DNA from: a virus
Strand: one strand, 5' to 3'
DNA: 46,067 bases
Virus record (IMG/VR): IMGVR_UViG_3300030202_000854
Location: 1 to 46,067 of that record
Numbering within the stretch: the stretch's first letter is position 1; each line of letters opens with the position of its first letter. Below are positions 15,101-24,939 of this stretch, in pieces. The notes beneath the pieces are model-generated. The model had not been told where the DNA came from. It was given only the letters and a program-made list of their open reading frames with translations, and did no database searches. Made by a program: the position numbers and the translations under genes.

Positions 15101-18100
15101 TATTCTTTCTCCTTTTTAATTCCAAATTTTTCTAGCTCAAGTTCTTTTACTTGCTTTTCAACTTTTTCTTGTTTTTTAATAGCCCCGGCCTCTGCAAGAC
15201 TGATAGCTACTAAAGGCAAAAGCCTTGGGGTAATTCTTTCTAATATTTCTATATCATTAGTTTCTATTAGTTCTATCATATCGTTTACTAGTTTAGGGTC
15301 ATCTAATATTTCTTTCATCATGCTTACATTTGTTTTTCTCATTTTTAATAAAGCTATTTCTGTAGCAACATAACGTGGACTTACAACACCTCTTGATATT
15401 GAGTAAACCCTAGATACAAGAGACTCAAGGGATAAACCACCGGGAGTAGTAATATTGACTCCTCCTTCACGTAAATAGTTTTTTGAGTTTCTGTTTGTAA
15501 TTCTAAGAGAACCTTCTATTGCTTTTAATAATTCAAACTTATCACCTAAAACAGCTTGTAAAGCACCCTCATTCATATTTACTATGGATGAAAACCTATT
15601 TACGTCAAAGTCATATGTAATTTGACCAACATCTACTCCCTCTTTTGGCTTACCGTAGGTTGTTTGTATTATGTGTTTAATGACAGAATTACCTAATTGT
15701 TCTTTTACTTCAGATTCACTTATACCACTGTTTTTAACAATTCTACTAATAATTTCTGGTGTTCTAGTAACCGCACCGGGACTTAATACAAAGGTATTAA
15801 ATATATTTTCGTTAATTTTATTAGGATCAGTAATATTTTTGTCTGGTAAAAAATTAAGAGTAGACCTTATAACATCTCTTCTAGATTTTCCCTCTTCAGC
15901 TACAGTTGCAAACTGCCTATTTACAACGGCAGTTAAACTCTTTTCAGCAAGTTCAAAACTTGCTTTAGCCTCTTTAGTTTTTGTTACTAAAGAATTATAA
16001 TTAACAACTCTATCTAAATCTAAAAGTCCTTCCCTTCTTAGACGATTTAAAAACTCACTCTCAATAACATTCAAACCAGTTATAGATTTTTCTCTTGCCT
16101 GTTTACCTACCAATAATTCTTTTGAGGCAGCACCTAATATAGAACCTTTTACTCTTTTAGTTTGCTCTAAATTAGCCAGCCTGTAACTAAGCACGTTGTT
16201 TAAAAGATTATTTATTGTAGTTTTTCTTTTTCCATCAATAACATATTCTTTTAATCCTGAATCATATTGACCAAAAGTTAATTTTAACTGTTTAATTAAT
16301 TCCTCTGCTTCTATTGCACTACCATTTATAAATTTATCTAGTTTTATCCATTCTTGAGGATTATTTGCATATATACCAGATATTGTTTGTTCTAATTCTG
16401 CCCCTAAAGGGTTTAACTTTTTACTTCTGTAAGGTAGAATTACATCTACAATATAGTTATCTTTTGCAGCACGTAGCTCTGCACTATCACCGGGGTCTAG
16501 CTGTTCAATAAGATCATCAGAAATAGCCCTGTATTTTCCTGCTGTAATTCTATCTCCTCTCTTATAAAACTTAGATGCTTGTTTATTTAGATTAGAGGTT
16601 ATTCTCATTACATCTTCAGAATCTATATTGAGTTTTAAATTAGAAGTATTTATACCTGCATCAGTAGCTATGACCTTTATAGTTGAAAAAATATCTAAAT
16701 TTGTAATGTCTTTATCTTTAGGTACGTCTGCTAATATTCTGGTAGCTTTTCTCAAATCTTCAAAAGTAGCTATTTCAAAATCTTTCTCACCAACAGCTTT
16801 TTTAATTTCATCAAACATATTTGGATTACGTTTAACAAAATCTAATACAGTATCTCTTGATAAATGAGTAGCTAAGACATCTATAGCTACTTGATCTCTC
16901 TCACCCACTATTCTTCTTTTTATTCTTTCTATTAAAGTACCACCTGCAGAAGCATCGTAAGGTTGATTTGAATATAAATTTTCAAACCATTTTGTTACAT
17001 CTACTTGTCTACCTTTAATAGCATTAAATAGTGTGGAAGCAGTTGATTCTCTACCCTCTTTTACTTTTTCAGCTAGTCTAACAAAATCATCTAACGCACC
17101 ATCAGTATTTATAACCCCTGATCCGGCTTCAAAATATGAATTAAAGCCGCTAAGATTATTAATTTCAGTTTTTGCTCCTTCTATTCTTTTTTTAGTTAAT
17201 TCTTCAGCACTTTCACCTGCTACAGCTAAAGATCGTTCTATACGTTCTTTTCCAACATCAGTAACAGGGCTTGTTACTATTAGTTCTTCTGTTATAGCTT
17301 TTCTTAATCTAGATACTTCATCAACTGACACTCCCATTTTTGCAGGATTAAATTTTGGATCGTCAATCACTGCCATTAATTCACGGAGCCTTTCATTAAA
17401 CTTAACAGAAATCTCATTAAGTTCATCGTCAATCATAGTTACATTTTTTTGAAGGTTAGAAATAAAATTACTATACCTTTTATCTGTCTCTGCAAAATCT
17501 TTAGTTTCTCCTGCAAGATCATTTAATACACCTCTTAAAGAAGCTATATACTCAGATGCAAACTTTTTTCCTTCCATTAAATCATCAATATCTGTTATAG
17601 TTTTTGCTATGGATTTTGCTCCAATTGCAGATTGTTTAGCAAAAGTTTCAAGAGTTTCTTGTAGATGCATCACACCTACTAAATTCATAGCTTTACCTAC
17701 TGTAGTTTCAAGAAGTTCTTCATCTACACCTGCAGCAACTAATTTTTTATTAACTCCAGTAAAATATTTAAGTTCTCCTATAGCTCTTTTATATTGATCT
17801 TCGGGAAGAGATTTTAAATAAAAAACAAGATTTTTTACGCTTTTTGTTTTTTCAGGAGATAAATCAAACTTTGATGTTAAATTTTCCAAATTTTTTACAT
17901 TAATTAATTCATCAGGCAAAGCATTACCAATGTCAAATAATATAGAACTTGTAACGTTAGCCCCATATTTTATTAAACTAATACCTGCTTGAATACCAAC
18001 ACCTGCAGCTACTCCACCTGCCATTGCTCCACCCATAGCAAGGAGTGCTCCGGGTTCTCCGTCTTCCGCAAATAAATTAGCTGCAGTAATAGTGCCTAAA

Positions 18101-18435
18101 ATTGCTCCTGCTTCTGTAATAGCTATATCTTTTTTAACTTTATTTATAGCTTTAAATTTTTCTTTAAGACTTCTTGGATCTTTTACTCCTTTTTCTTTAT
18201 TTATTATTTTTTGTAATCTAGCTCTTTCTTGTTTTATATTTTCTAAAGACCTTTTACCTAATGCGGCTCTACCTCTACCTGCTGTTTTTAATGCCGTACC
18301 TGAAGCACCCAACAATCCAATAGTTCTTGATATAGGGGCTTTAAGAATAGTAACTTCTGCAATGCCTCCTCGTCCAATATCTGTAAGTAATAGTCCTAAA
18401 GCCTCATCAATAGGCGAAGCTAATAATCCTTTCAT
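15100..18435 (-). CDS. Very large probable internal virion protein
   Basis: 1111 aa, mostly helical with long charged segments. A Gly/Ala-rich hydrophobic patch (about residues 105-158) looks membrane-active. No enzymatic motif was found by eye. Position as the last of the large structural genes, next to two other large helical proteins and before lysis genes, is that of T7-like internal core proteins (gp15/gp16) that are ejected to form a channel through the envelope. ATG 18435 overlaps the upstream gene by 29 bp and has no strong ribosome site, so translation is probably coupled. Confidence 0.6.
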   Translation of the reverse strand: MKGLLASPIDEALGLLLTDIGRGGIAEVTILKAPISRTIGLLGASGTALKTAGRGRAALGKRSLENIKQERARLQKIINKEKGVKDPRSLKEKFKAINKVKKDIAITEAGAILGTITAANLFAEDGEPGALLAMGGAMAGGVAAGVGIQAGISLIKYGANVTSSILFDIGNALPDELINVKNLENLTSKFDLSPEKTKSVKNLVFYLKSLPEDQYKRAIGELKYFTGVNKKLVAAGVDEELLETTVGKAMNLVGVMHLQETLETFAKQSAIGAKSIAKTITDIDDLMEGKKFASEYIASLRGVLNDLAGETKDFAETDKRYSNFISNLQKNVTMIDDELNEISVKFNERLRELMAVIDDPKFNPAKMGVSVDEVSRLRKAITEELIVTSPVTDVGKERIERSLAVAGESAEELTKKRIEGAKTEINNLSGFNSYFEAGSGVINTDGALDDFVRLAEKVKEGRESTASTLFNAIKGRQVDVTKWFENLYSNQPYDASAGGTLIERIKRRIVGERDQVAIDVLATHLSRDTVLDFVKRNPNMFDEIKKAVGEKDFEIATFEDLRKATRILADVPKDKDITNLDIFSTIKVIATDAGINTSNLKLNIDSEDVMRITSNLNKQASKFYKRGDRITAGKYRAISDDLIEQLDPGDSAELRAAKDNYIVDVILPYRSKKLNPLGAELEQTISGIYANNPQEWIKLDKFINGSAIEAEELIKQLKLTFGQYDSGLKEYVIDGKRKTTINNLLNNVLSYRLANLEQTKRVKGSILGAASKELLVGKQAREKSITGLNVIESEFLNRLRREGLLDLDRVVNYNSLVTKTKEAKASFELAEKSLTAVVNRQFATVAEEGKSRRDVIRSTLNFLPDKNITDPNKINENIFNTFVLSPGAVTRTPEIISRIVKNSGISESEVKEQLGNSVIKHIIQTTYGKPKEGVDVGQITYDFDVNRFSSIVNMNEGALQAVLGDKFELLKAIEGSLRITNRNSKNYLREGGVNITTPGGLSLESLVSRVYSISRGVVSPRYVATEIALLKMRKTNVSMMKEILDDPKLVNDMIELIETNDIEILERITPRLLPLVAISLAEAGAIKKQEKVEKQVKELELEKFGIKKEKE

Positions 18436-19219
18436 CTATCTTTTTTAACATTTTAGGATCATTTTTATATTTTTGTTTTAATAACTCTGTTGCTCTTTTT
18501 ATTTGCTTTGGACCACCTCTAAATGTAAATTTTGTAACAAGCTTTGTTGCTGCGGCAAGTTCTGGTATAGACCTTATTACTTGTTCTTGTATACTTGCTT
18601 CAGGTCGCCAAAAATTACTTATAGAATCTGCTTCTCTTGGAGATACTATATTTCCATAGTCAGATGAACGATTAATTAAACCTGCTACAAACTCACCTTC
18701 ATTTTTTAATTCAGGAGATTCTTCAAATATCTTATATCCAGTTTTTGCAAGAGCCGTAAAAATATTACCTTCATCTTTTTCCTTGTTAAAATAATCTATG
18801 TATCTTTTTTTATTAAATACTTTATTTTTTTTAGTAAAAAGACCCTCTTCAAATAATTTTGAATCAGGAACTTTAGTGGTTCCTGTTGCAAAAACCAAAG
18901 GTATATTAGCAAGACCCACTACTCCATCTACAACATCTGAACCAATAGAATACAAAGTCCTAATAGCACCAAGACCCTCTGCACCACCAAACTTTTCTCT
19001 AGTTTCTGCAATTTGTTTTGCTCTTTCTGCAGTGTCTTCAGGTGTTACGTCTTCAGGAAAAGGTTTTTCACCTAATTCTGGTGTTAGTTCTCTTTCACGT
19101 TTTTTTGCTGCACGTTCAAGACCTGAAGCAATATCAATTGCATCCTCTACATTTTCTTCTTTTTGAAGAATATTTTTTGGAGTAGGGTCTGGAAACATAT
19201 CATCATTAAGTATTATCAT
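18407..19219 (-). CDS. Probable virion protein of unknown function
   Basis: 270 aa from ATG 19219, overlapping the preceding stop (TAATG). Acidic N-terminus, charged helix around 35-90, a hydrophobic patch (VVDGVVGLANIPLVFATGTT, about 114-133), and a basic C-terminus. The end overlaps the start of the 1111-aa gene. It probably belongs to the internal virion complex by context; no domain recognised. Confidence 0.5.
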   Translation of the reverse strand: MIILNDDMFPDPTPKNILQKEENVEDAIDIASGLERAAKKRERELTPELGEKPFPEDVTPEDTAERAKQIAETREKFGGAEGLGAIRTLYSIGSDVVDGVVGLANIPLVFATGTTKVPDSKLFEEGLFTKKNKVFNKKRYIDYFNKEKDEGNIFTALAKTGYKIFEESPELKNEGEFVAGLINRSSDYGNIVSPREADSISNFWRPEASIQEQVIRSIPELAAATKLVTKFTFRGGPKQIKRATELLKQKYKNDPKMLKKIDERIISFAY

Positions 19220-21456
19220 TAGTTTACGTTCCCTCTATTAGCTTGTTCTTCTGCTGTGGGTCGTCTTCTCGTAGGATCGGAACGAGCCTCTAGTACTGGT
19301 ACTGGCGTTTCAGTTTTACTTCCAAATAGATTTTGTATACCTCTAATAGCACTAGACGTTACTGCAAACGTAGGGCTTGCAATGCGAGCAGCAATAGATA
19401 CTGGGTCTGTATTAGATTCTGATTTAGAAGTTTTATTAGTAACTTCGGTTACTTTAATACCTTCACGTTTTGTACCTGTCCAAGTTACAGGCGTTAAACC
19501 ACTTTTATTTGATAAATTTATCCCTCTATTATCACTTGACAATAAATAAATATTATTATTTTCTACCGAAAATTGAAATGTAAGTTCTTTACCATAATTA
19601 TCTATAATATAGTCTCGTAGTGCTCGTTTTTTCTTACCATCTAAGCTTTTCATATTAAACACTTGTCCTCCAAGTTCAACATGACCTGCAAACGTTGTAT
19701 TAATAACAGTGTTAATGTTATCCTTTCCTTTTTGAAAACTTATTTTAGAAAGATCAAAACCAAGAATATTTTTCTTCCTTATTATTTCGTCTGCTCTTGC
19801 AGAAGCTGCTCCAAAATCTGCATAAGGTGTATTATTTGCTAAATTTTGAATTATTTCAGCTTTTCTTGAATTTGTTTCTGATTTAATTTCACTAAGAAGA
19901 TCAACTCTATCTTTAATTCTGTAAACTTCTATTAGAGACTGTCTTAGTTTTTCCTTTTTTTGGTTTGCACTTATACCTGCTCCACCAAGCAAGTTTCTCA
20001 TTATAGCTATGTCTTGGTCAGATATTGTTCTTCCACCAGTTCCTCCCTGTTTAATTGCAGCCAATTGATACAAAAGAGATATTTCAAAAACTGCAGCCCT
20101 TGCTAAAGCTAGTTCTTGCTCGTTTCTTTTACTGTCATTTAAAATCTCAACATTCTTTTTTAAACTTGCCATTTCTCTTTTATGGTTATCACCACCATTT
20201 ATTTCAAAGTTTTGGTTTTTAAAGTTAAAAACATTGTTAGTTAAATTTGAAACACCTGAAGTTATTTGTTTTATAACAGCAGGAACAGCTACAAAACTTT
20301 GTAAAACGTTTTGAGCAATCCCTGAAGCAACATTTTCACCTGATTTTGTATCCAATAGATTATAATAACCTGTAAGATTTGCTATAGCTTCGCTAGTAAT
20401 ACCTCTCATTTCATTTGATTTTTTAGTTATTTCTCTTAACGTTTTTCCGTCTACAAACTTTGATTGAGCAATTGGAAATCCGGGTCTAGCTTTACTCTTA
20501 GTTGCATTTTGTAATCCGTAAATATCAATTAACTTATAATAATCTTGAGTAGGGCGCATAGTTTTAGTTATTGGGTCTCTTTTAAAAAATTCATATTCAG
20601 GATTTTTCATTGCCTTTAAAAAAGCTTGTGACTGTCTCTCAGTTGGTGATAGATTTTGTAAATATTTTATGGCTAAAGGTTCTTCTTTAGCAATGTCATA
20701 AAATTTATTTTCATCATCAAATTTACCTACTTTTTTATTATAAGATACACCAATTTTTTCGTATAATTCTTTAGCAAATCTTGCAGCGCTGTCTTCTGGA
20801 CTCTCACCAAATGTTTTTGGTCTACCCTTACCAAAGGCTGCAGTAGCTTCTGGTAAACCGATTACAGGCTCAACTCTATTGTTGATTGGATTATTAGTAA
20901 GTGCTGCAGCGTTAAAATTTTTCATAAGTACAGAATCACTTGCACCTTTATCTTCTACACGCTTAAAAAGCATTTTTAGTTTTGGATTTATGTTGAGTGC
21001 TTTTCCAAAATAAGTTGTAAAATTTTCTATTGGTTTATCAGTTTGCTTATCATTTATAGTTTGCGTAAACTTAAATAATCCTTGATTAATACTATTACCA
21101 ATAGTACTATTGATAAGCTTTGCAAAACTTTGTTTAGAACTATCGTCACTTAAAATTGAATTTACTATATCTTGATTTTTTTCATCAGTTAAAGTATTCA
21201 TAAAATTTACAACAGTTTGAGCATCATTTTTACCTTTTTGCCATGAAAGTTCATAATCAGTGCCTTTACCAAAAAAGTTCTTTTTTTGTAATTCTTCTGC
21301 TTTATTTTTTAAATTAAATTTAAACTGTTCAAGTTTTTGGGCTTGTTCAAAAGTTTCTTCTCTTTCTTCTTTTTTTAATTCTTGCGCTCTTTCTTCTTGC
21401 TGTCTTCTATAAGTTTCCTCAAGAGCACCTGTAGCAAATGCAGTAAAAAAAGACAT
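19219..21456 (-). CDS. Large probable internal virion protein with N-terminal coiled coil
   Basis: 745 aa. The first ~60 residues are a highly charged coiled coil (YRRQQEERAQELKKEEREET). The rest is helical and Asn/Lys-rich, with a likely disordered Pro/Arg tail (PTRRRPTAEEQANRGNVN). No enzyme motif seen. With the 1111-aa and 536-aa proteins it makes up a set of three large helical proteins downstream of the tail genes, like the ejection proteins of T7-like phages. Confidence 0.55.
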   Translation of the reverse strand: MSFFTAFATGALEETYRRQQEERAQELKKEEREETFEQAQKLEQFKFNLKNKAEELQKKNFFGKGTDYELSWQKGKNDAQTVVNFMNTLTDEKNQDIVNSILSDDSSKQSFAKLINSTIGNSINQGLFKFTQTINDKQTDKPIENFTTYFGKALNINPKLKMLFKRVEDKGASDSVLMKNFNAAALTNNPINNRVEPVIGLPEATAAFGKGRPKTFGESPEDSAARFAKELYEKIGVSYNKKVGKFDDENKFYDIAKEEPLAIKYLQNLSPTERQSQAFLKAMKNPEYEFFKRDPITKTMRPTQDYYKLIDIYGLQNATKSKARPGFPIAQSKFVDGKTLREITKKSNEMRGITSEAIANLTGYYNLLDTKSGENVASGIAQNVLQSFVAVPAVIKQITSGVSNLTNNVFNFKNQNFEINGGDNHKREMASLKKNVEILNDSKRNEQELALARAAVFEISLLYQLAAIKQGGTGGRTISDQDIAIMRNLLGGAGISANQKKEKLRQSLIEVYRIKDRVDLLSEIKSETNSRKAEIIQNLANNTPYADFGAASARADEIIRKKNILGFDLSKISFQKGKDNINTVINTTFAGHVELGGQVFNMKSLDGKKKRALRDYIIDNYGKELTFQFSVENNNIYLLSSDNRGINLSNKSGLTPVTWTGTKREGIKVTEVTNKTSKSESNTDPVSIAARIASPTFAVTSSAIRGIQNLFGSKTETPVPVLEARSDPTRRRPTAEEQANRGNVN

Positions 21457-21458
21457 AT

Positions 21459-22094
21459 CTAGACCTCCTCCTCTTCCATTTCCATAAAGCCTTCAGGGGC
21501 CTCTTCTTCTTTATCTTCCACGTTCATCATTGATTCTTGTTCACCTTCTTCACTAATTTCTGTATCAAGAAGTTCTTCAGTTGAACCTATAATTGCTTCA
21601 TACATATCAGGTCGATTTTCTTTCATATTAATTAATACTTCATCTTGAGGTATAAATCCTGCTTCTCTTTTTTCTTCAGGATCAAGGTTGTATACTTGTG
21701 CAGGTATATTATTTTCCATAGCTAAACCTATGAAATGTAACGCTACAGGGGTTTTTAATGTTTCAGCCACATCTACAGAAAAGAAACCACCTGTAAAACC
21801 TGCAAAAGTAATAGTATTTACTATAGCCTCTACAGGCACACCACTGAGAAGTAACCTTAAAAAGTTTTCTTCATTATCAGGTTCTTCTGCTTTTTGTATA
21901 ATAAAGTCCATAGCCTCTTTAGGATCAGCGTATTGAGGAGGATTTTCCCAAGGCCATTTGCCCGGTTCATCTGTAAGAGAATGACCTGCAGGAGGAGCGT
22001 TAAACTTTTCAAACTCTGCAGGGCTATTAGGATCAGGAGCTAAAGCTTCCTCAATCTCAGGATCAATAAAATTTGGATTTGGATTAATTGCCAT
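21459..22094 (-). CDS. Acidic probable virion protein
   Basis: 211 aa. Pro/Asp-rich N-terminus, then GHSLTDEPGKWPWENPPQYA (about 38-57), a motif I recall from structural proteins of marine phages. The middle is a conserved helical domain (FLRLLLSGVPVEAIVNTITF, about 78-97) and the last 45 residues are almost entirely acidic (EEDK-type repeats ending MEMEEEEV). The acidic tail could mimic DNA or bind a basic partner. Exact role unknown. Confidence 0.5.
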   Translation of the reverse strand: MAINPNPNFIDPEIEEALAPDPNSPAEFEKFNAPPAGHSLTDEPGKWPWENPPQYADPKEAMDFIIQKAEEPDNEENFLRLLLSGVPVEAIVNTITFAGFTGGFFSVDVAETLKTPVALHFIGLAMENNIPAQVYNLDPEEKREAGFIPQDEVLINMKENRPDMYEAIIGSTEELLDTEISEEGEQESMMNVEDKEEEAPEGFMEMEEEEV

Positions 22095-22102
22095 TGTTTT
22101 TC

Positions 22103-22684
22103 CTATGCAAGTGATACTCTATTACTTTTTATTCCTATGCTTGGGGCAGAACCTAATTTAAGAGTTGCCCCTGATGGTTTAGGCATAGTTAGTGAATCTC
22201 TAATTTCAGATAAAGCAAGTCTGTTTTGTCTGCTTAAAGACTGTGCTGCAGCCATCGCTCTACTTGATGAAGATGCAAGTTCAGAAGCAATTCGTCCTTG
22301 AACTTGTCTAGCGTCAGACATACCTCTAGGTTGTGCAAATCTTCCTCCTCCTACTGTTCTTGGAGATTTAACCTCTCTGCCTCCTCTTAAAGGAGAACCT
22401 TTTGATGCAACAGCCCCTGTAATACCTTTTAACGCATCCCCTAATTTGCTGTCTTTTAAACTTTCTATTCCTTTTGTAAGATCATCAAAATTAAAAAAGG
22501 AGGGGTCTTCATCTTCTTTTTCTTCTCTTTTTAAAATTTCAAGTGACGTTAAATCAACATCACCATCTTCTTCTATATCCGAAAGATAATCTTTGTCTAT
22601 TTGATCTTCTCCAAAAAACCCACTAAAAAAGTCTCCTACATCATTTGCAAAATCACCTATACCTGAAAAAAGTGAATCAAACAT
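22103..22684 (-). CDS. Probable virion-associated protein
   Basis: 193 aa. Phe/Gly-rich amphipathic start (MFDSLFSGIGDFANDVGDFF), acidic linker, then a Gly/Arg/Ser-rich region (about 95-125) and an Ala/Ser helix. Low-complexity and probably partly disordered. Between two structural genes with only 2-8 nt spacing; no family recognised. Confidence 0.45.
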   Translation of the reverse strand: MFDSLFSGIGDFANDVGDFFSGFFGEDQIDKDYLSDIEEDGDVDLTSLEILKREEKEDEDPSFFNFDDLTKGIESLKDSKLGDALKGITGAVASKGSPLRGGREVKSPRTVGGGRFAQPRGMSDARQVQGRIASELASSSSRAMAAAQSLSRQNRLALSEIRDSLTMPKPSGATLKLGSAPSIGIKSNRVSLA

Positions 22685-22686
22685 TA

Positions 22687-24297
22687 TTAATTCTTACCCC
22701 CTAATAAACCAAAAATACCACCTGCAGTAACTGCTCCTAGACTTTTAAATAATGTATTGTCTCTATCCTTTTTATACTGCTCTGCATTAAACGATTGTTG
22801 TTGAGCAAGATATGCTATGGCGTGTGCTCTTTGTGAATCGTTTTCATTTGCTTGAATTGCCCAAGATGCTTCATCCCTATACCGTTGCCAAAGTCTATTT
22901 AATGCGTTGTTTTGTATTTGAAGGACGTTAAGAGCATTTATTCTATTAGCTTCATTTTGTGTTGTAGTATTTGCAGTGTTTAAGTTTCTACGCCAATTTG
23001 CATTAGACTGTTGAATAACAGCATCATTTTGTATATTAAACTTTTCTCTAGCATCATTTATCTTTGCAAAATATCTATCAGTAGCATTTGCTTGGTCAAC
23101 ATTAAATTGACTCATAGCCGCCATACGACTAGCATTAGCATTTTGAACTTGAACATCTAATTCTGAAAAGAATTGATCTGTTTGTGCTTGAGACTTTGCA
23201 TTAAATTGTCTTGAAGCATTTTCTTGTGCTTGATCATTAAACAACTTTTGAAACTGTGATTGTAAATCTATAGTTTTTAATTGTTGTTGATTTTTTAAAT
23301 TAGTTAAATCTGTATTTAAAAATATTTGAGAATTATTTACTGCAGCTTGCATACGAGCATTAAGGTTTTGTTTATCCATAGCGGCAAAAGTCATTGCATT
23401 TTGCAAAGCTGCTGTTTGACGATTGTTTAAATTTTGTAATTGAATAGTAGCATAAGATTTTGCATCTGCAGCAGCTATGGGTATACCAGACTCCATCATA
23501 GCTTGAGTAATAGCTGCAGCAGCCATAGAACTTTTACCAAGACCACGAGCAGACATCATGGCTCCCACTTTACGAACTGCAGGAGCAGCCCATGCAGGAG
23601 GAGGTTTACCTTCTTCAAATGAACTAAACAACTGATCCATTTGATATTTAACAGTAGCCCTTTCGTCAAGTTCTCCTTGTGCAGCTTGTGCTACTGAAGC
23701 CTCTGATACTGTGCCTTGTATATCTCCTATTAAGGATTCTGCTGAAGGTATACCTTTTGCCGCTTCATATTCAGGAGTACCCTCTGCAACGTAAGACTGA
23801 TACTTTGGAGCCTCTGTAAGAGTAGGAGTTGTTATTTGCAAACCCTCTGTTTCAGCAACTGTTAAATCAGCCTTTAAATCTGTAACATTAGTTATATCTT
23901 CATAAAGTTCTTCTTCTTGCACTTCTAAGTCTTCAGGACTATATTCTGCTTCAGGAGGAATACTTGGATATAAGGAGTCCTGAAACTGTGCTGCTGTAAG
24001 CTCATCCCCGGTAGGAGTAGCTATAGGTTTAACGTTTGCAGAGGAATCTATAGGAAAACGAGGTCCTGTAGGTCTTGCAGGAGCAGGTTCTTCAGCAGTA
24101 GCAGGGGGAACAGCAGGAGTAGTGGGAGCAACAGGAGCAGCAGGAGCAGCAGCTAAAGTTTTTACAGGAGCACTTGATAACTCCTGTCGTAAACTAGATA
24201 ATCTATTTTGCTCAGAAGGACTAAAGTTTTCATTACTTGAAGCATCATATAGTAATGTATCTATTTCTCTTTGAATTTGTTCTCTAGTTTTTGCCAT
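22687..24297 (-). CDS. Probable internal virion protein, Pro/Ala linker plus Gln/Asn-rich helices
   Basis: 536 aa from ATG 24297 (TAATG overlap). A helix of about 40 residues is followed by an Ala/Pro-rich linker (about 46-80). A conserved-looking Ala/Met segment (KVGAMMSARGLGKSSMAAAA, about 253-272) precedes a long Gln/Asn/Ala helical domain (280-510). The end is a glycine-rich hydrophobic stretch (TAGGIFGLLGGKN). Similar Gln/Asn-rich proteins sit beside tail genes in other marine podoviruses. A role in the ejection apparatus is inferred. Confidence 0.5.
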   Translation of the reverse strand: MAKTREQIQREIDTLLYDASSNENFSPSEQNRLSSLRQELSSAPVKTLAAAPAAPVAPTTPAVPPATAEEPAPARPTGPRFPIDSSANVKPIATPTGDELTAAQFQDSLYPSIPPEAEYSPEDLEVQEEELYEDITNVTDLKADLTVAETEGLQITTPTLTEAPKYQSYVAEGTPEYEAAKGIPSAESLIGDIQGTVSEASVAQAAQGELDERATVKYQMDQLFSSFEEGKPPPAWAAPAVRKVGAMMSARGLGKSSMAAAAITQAMMESGIPIAAADAKSYATIQLQNLNNRQTAALQNAMTFAAMDKQNLNARMQAAVNNSQIFLNTDLTNLKNQQQLKTIDLQSQFQKLFNDQAQENASRQFNAKSQAQTDQFFSELDVQVQNANASRMAAMSQFNVDQANATDRYFAKINDAREKFNIQNDAVIQQSNANWRRNLNTANTTTQNEANRINALNVLQIQNNALNRLWQRYRDEASWAIQANENDSQRAHAIAYLAQQQSFNAEQYKKDRDNTLFKSLGAVTAGGIFGLLGGKN

Positions 24298-24479
24298 TAC
24301 GCACTCTCCCTATTCTTGAAGAGATCATCCATAAGAGTACTCACCTCAAGTCTTTCTATTTTTTTATTTAACATTTGTATTTTTGCCTCTAGCTCTGCAA
24401 TATTATTGTGAGCATCATTTCTTTGTTTAACAAGAATATCAATTAGTTCATCTTTTATATCTAATACTTCATTCTTCAT
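24297..24479 (-). CDS. Small coiled-coil protein
   Basis: 60 aa, almost entirely one heptad-patterned helix (KDELIDILVKQRNDAHNNI onward, to about residue 50), ending DDLFKNRESA. It overlaps both neighbours (start inside the preceding gene by 11 nt, stop shared with the next start). Function unknown; a small accessory or scaffolding partner is possible. Confidence 0.5.
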   Translation of the reverse strand: MKNEVLDIKDELIDILVKQRNDAHNNIAELEAKIQMLNKKIERLEVSTLMDDLFKNRESA

Positions 24480-24657
24480 CAGGTTTTTTCCTGCTTTTAA
24501 ACATAGCCCACAGGCGCACTGCTAATAAAATAGAACCCCCCACAAGCATAAAAAGTTGTAAACTGCTTTCTAACCATTGTAACCACAAAGGAGTAGAAAC
24601 AACGCTAGTAGCAAAAACAGTATCCATTGCATTTTTTACTTGTGAGGGGTCTTTCAT
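24469..24657 (-). CDS. Small single-TM protein, possible holin
   Basis: 62 aa. Hydrophilic N-terminus, amphipathic stretch (TSVVSTPLWLQWLESS), one clear TM helix (about 33-52, LQLFMLVGGSILLAVRLWAM) and a charged end (KSRKKPDEE). Size and topology are compatible with a small holin, but it lies away from the spanins, so this is only a possibility. Starts by ATGA/TAATG-type overlap with DUF6447. Confidence 0.5.
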   Translation of the reverse strand: MKDPSQVKNAMDTVFATSVVSTPLWLQWLESSLQLFMLVGGSILLAVRLWAMFKSRKKPDEE

Positions 24658-24869
24658 TATTCTTCCTCTATTTCTTCTTCCAACTCTTCAATAAGAGAGT
24701 TCATAAAACTAGTAAGACTTGCTTGAACTTGATCTAATTCAAAACGTAAATTGTAAGCCTTTTTTTGCAAATTTTTAATTTGTGCAATAGCATATTTTTG
24801 TTTATCACTTAGATCAGATTCATCGTAATCTGTACCATTAATATTAATTACATTGTTTTCTTCAGTCAT
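24657..24869 (-). CDS. DUF6447-like small protein
   Basis: 70 aa. The start ININGTDYDESDLSDKQKYA followed by a coiled coil fits the DUF6447 pattern of phage proteins (I-x-I-N-G-x-x-Y-x-x-x-x-L-S-D). It ends in a run of Glu (EELEEEIEEE). Unknown role; usually near tail fibre genes, as here. A good ribosome site (AGGAGA) precedes ATG 24869. The 70-nt gap to the fibre gene holds a short inverted repeat (AGTCAATGACT) but no terminator. Confidence 0.65.
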   Translation of the reverse strand: MTEENNVININGTDYDESDLSDKQKYAIAQIKNLQKKAYNLRFELDQVQASLTSFMNSLIEELEEEIEEE

Positions 24870-24939
24870 GCTTTTCTCCTATTAGCTAACAGTCATTGAC
24901 TATCTAATAAATAGAGATTTTGTAAGTAATTTCAATAAA

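Noticed and set aside
16628-17452. Plus-strand open frames opposite the large virion protein and other structural genes.
   Set aside because: They are antisense shadows without ribosome sites; the minus-strand frames are long, continuous and part of an operon.
18407-18440. A slippery heptamer (A AAA AAG) at the end of the 270-aa gene, suggesting a programmed frameshift into the 1111-aa gene.
   Set aside because: A -1 shift meets TGA after two codons, and the downstream frame is +1 with a TAG directly before its ATG. Overlapping coupled starts explain it better.
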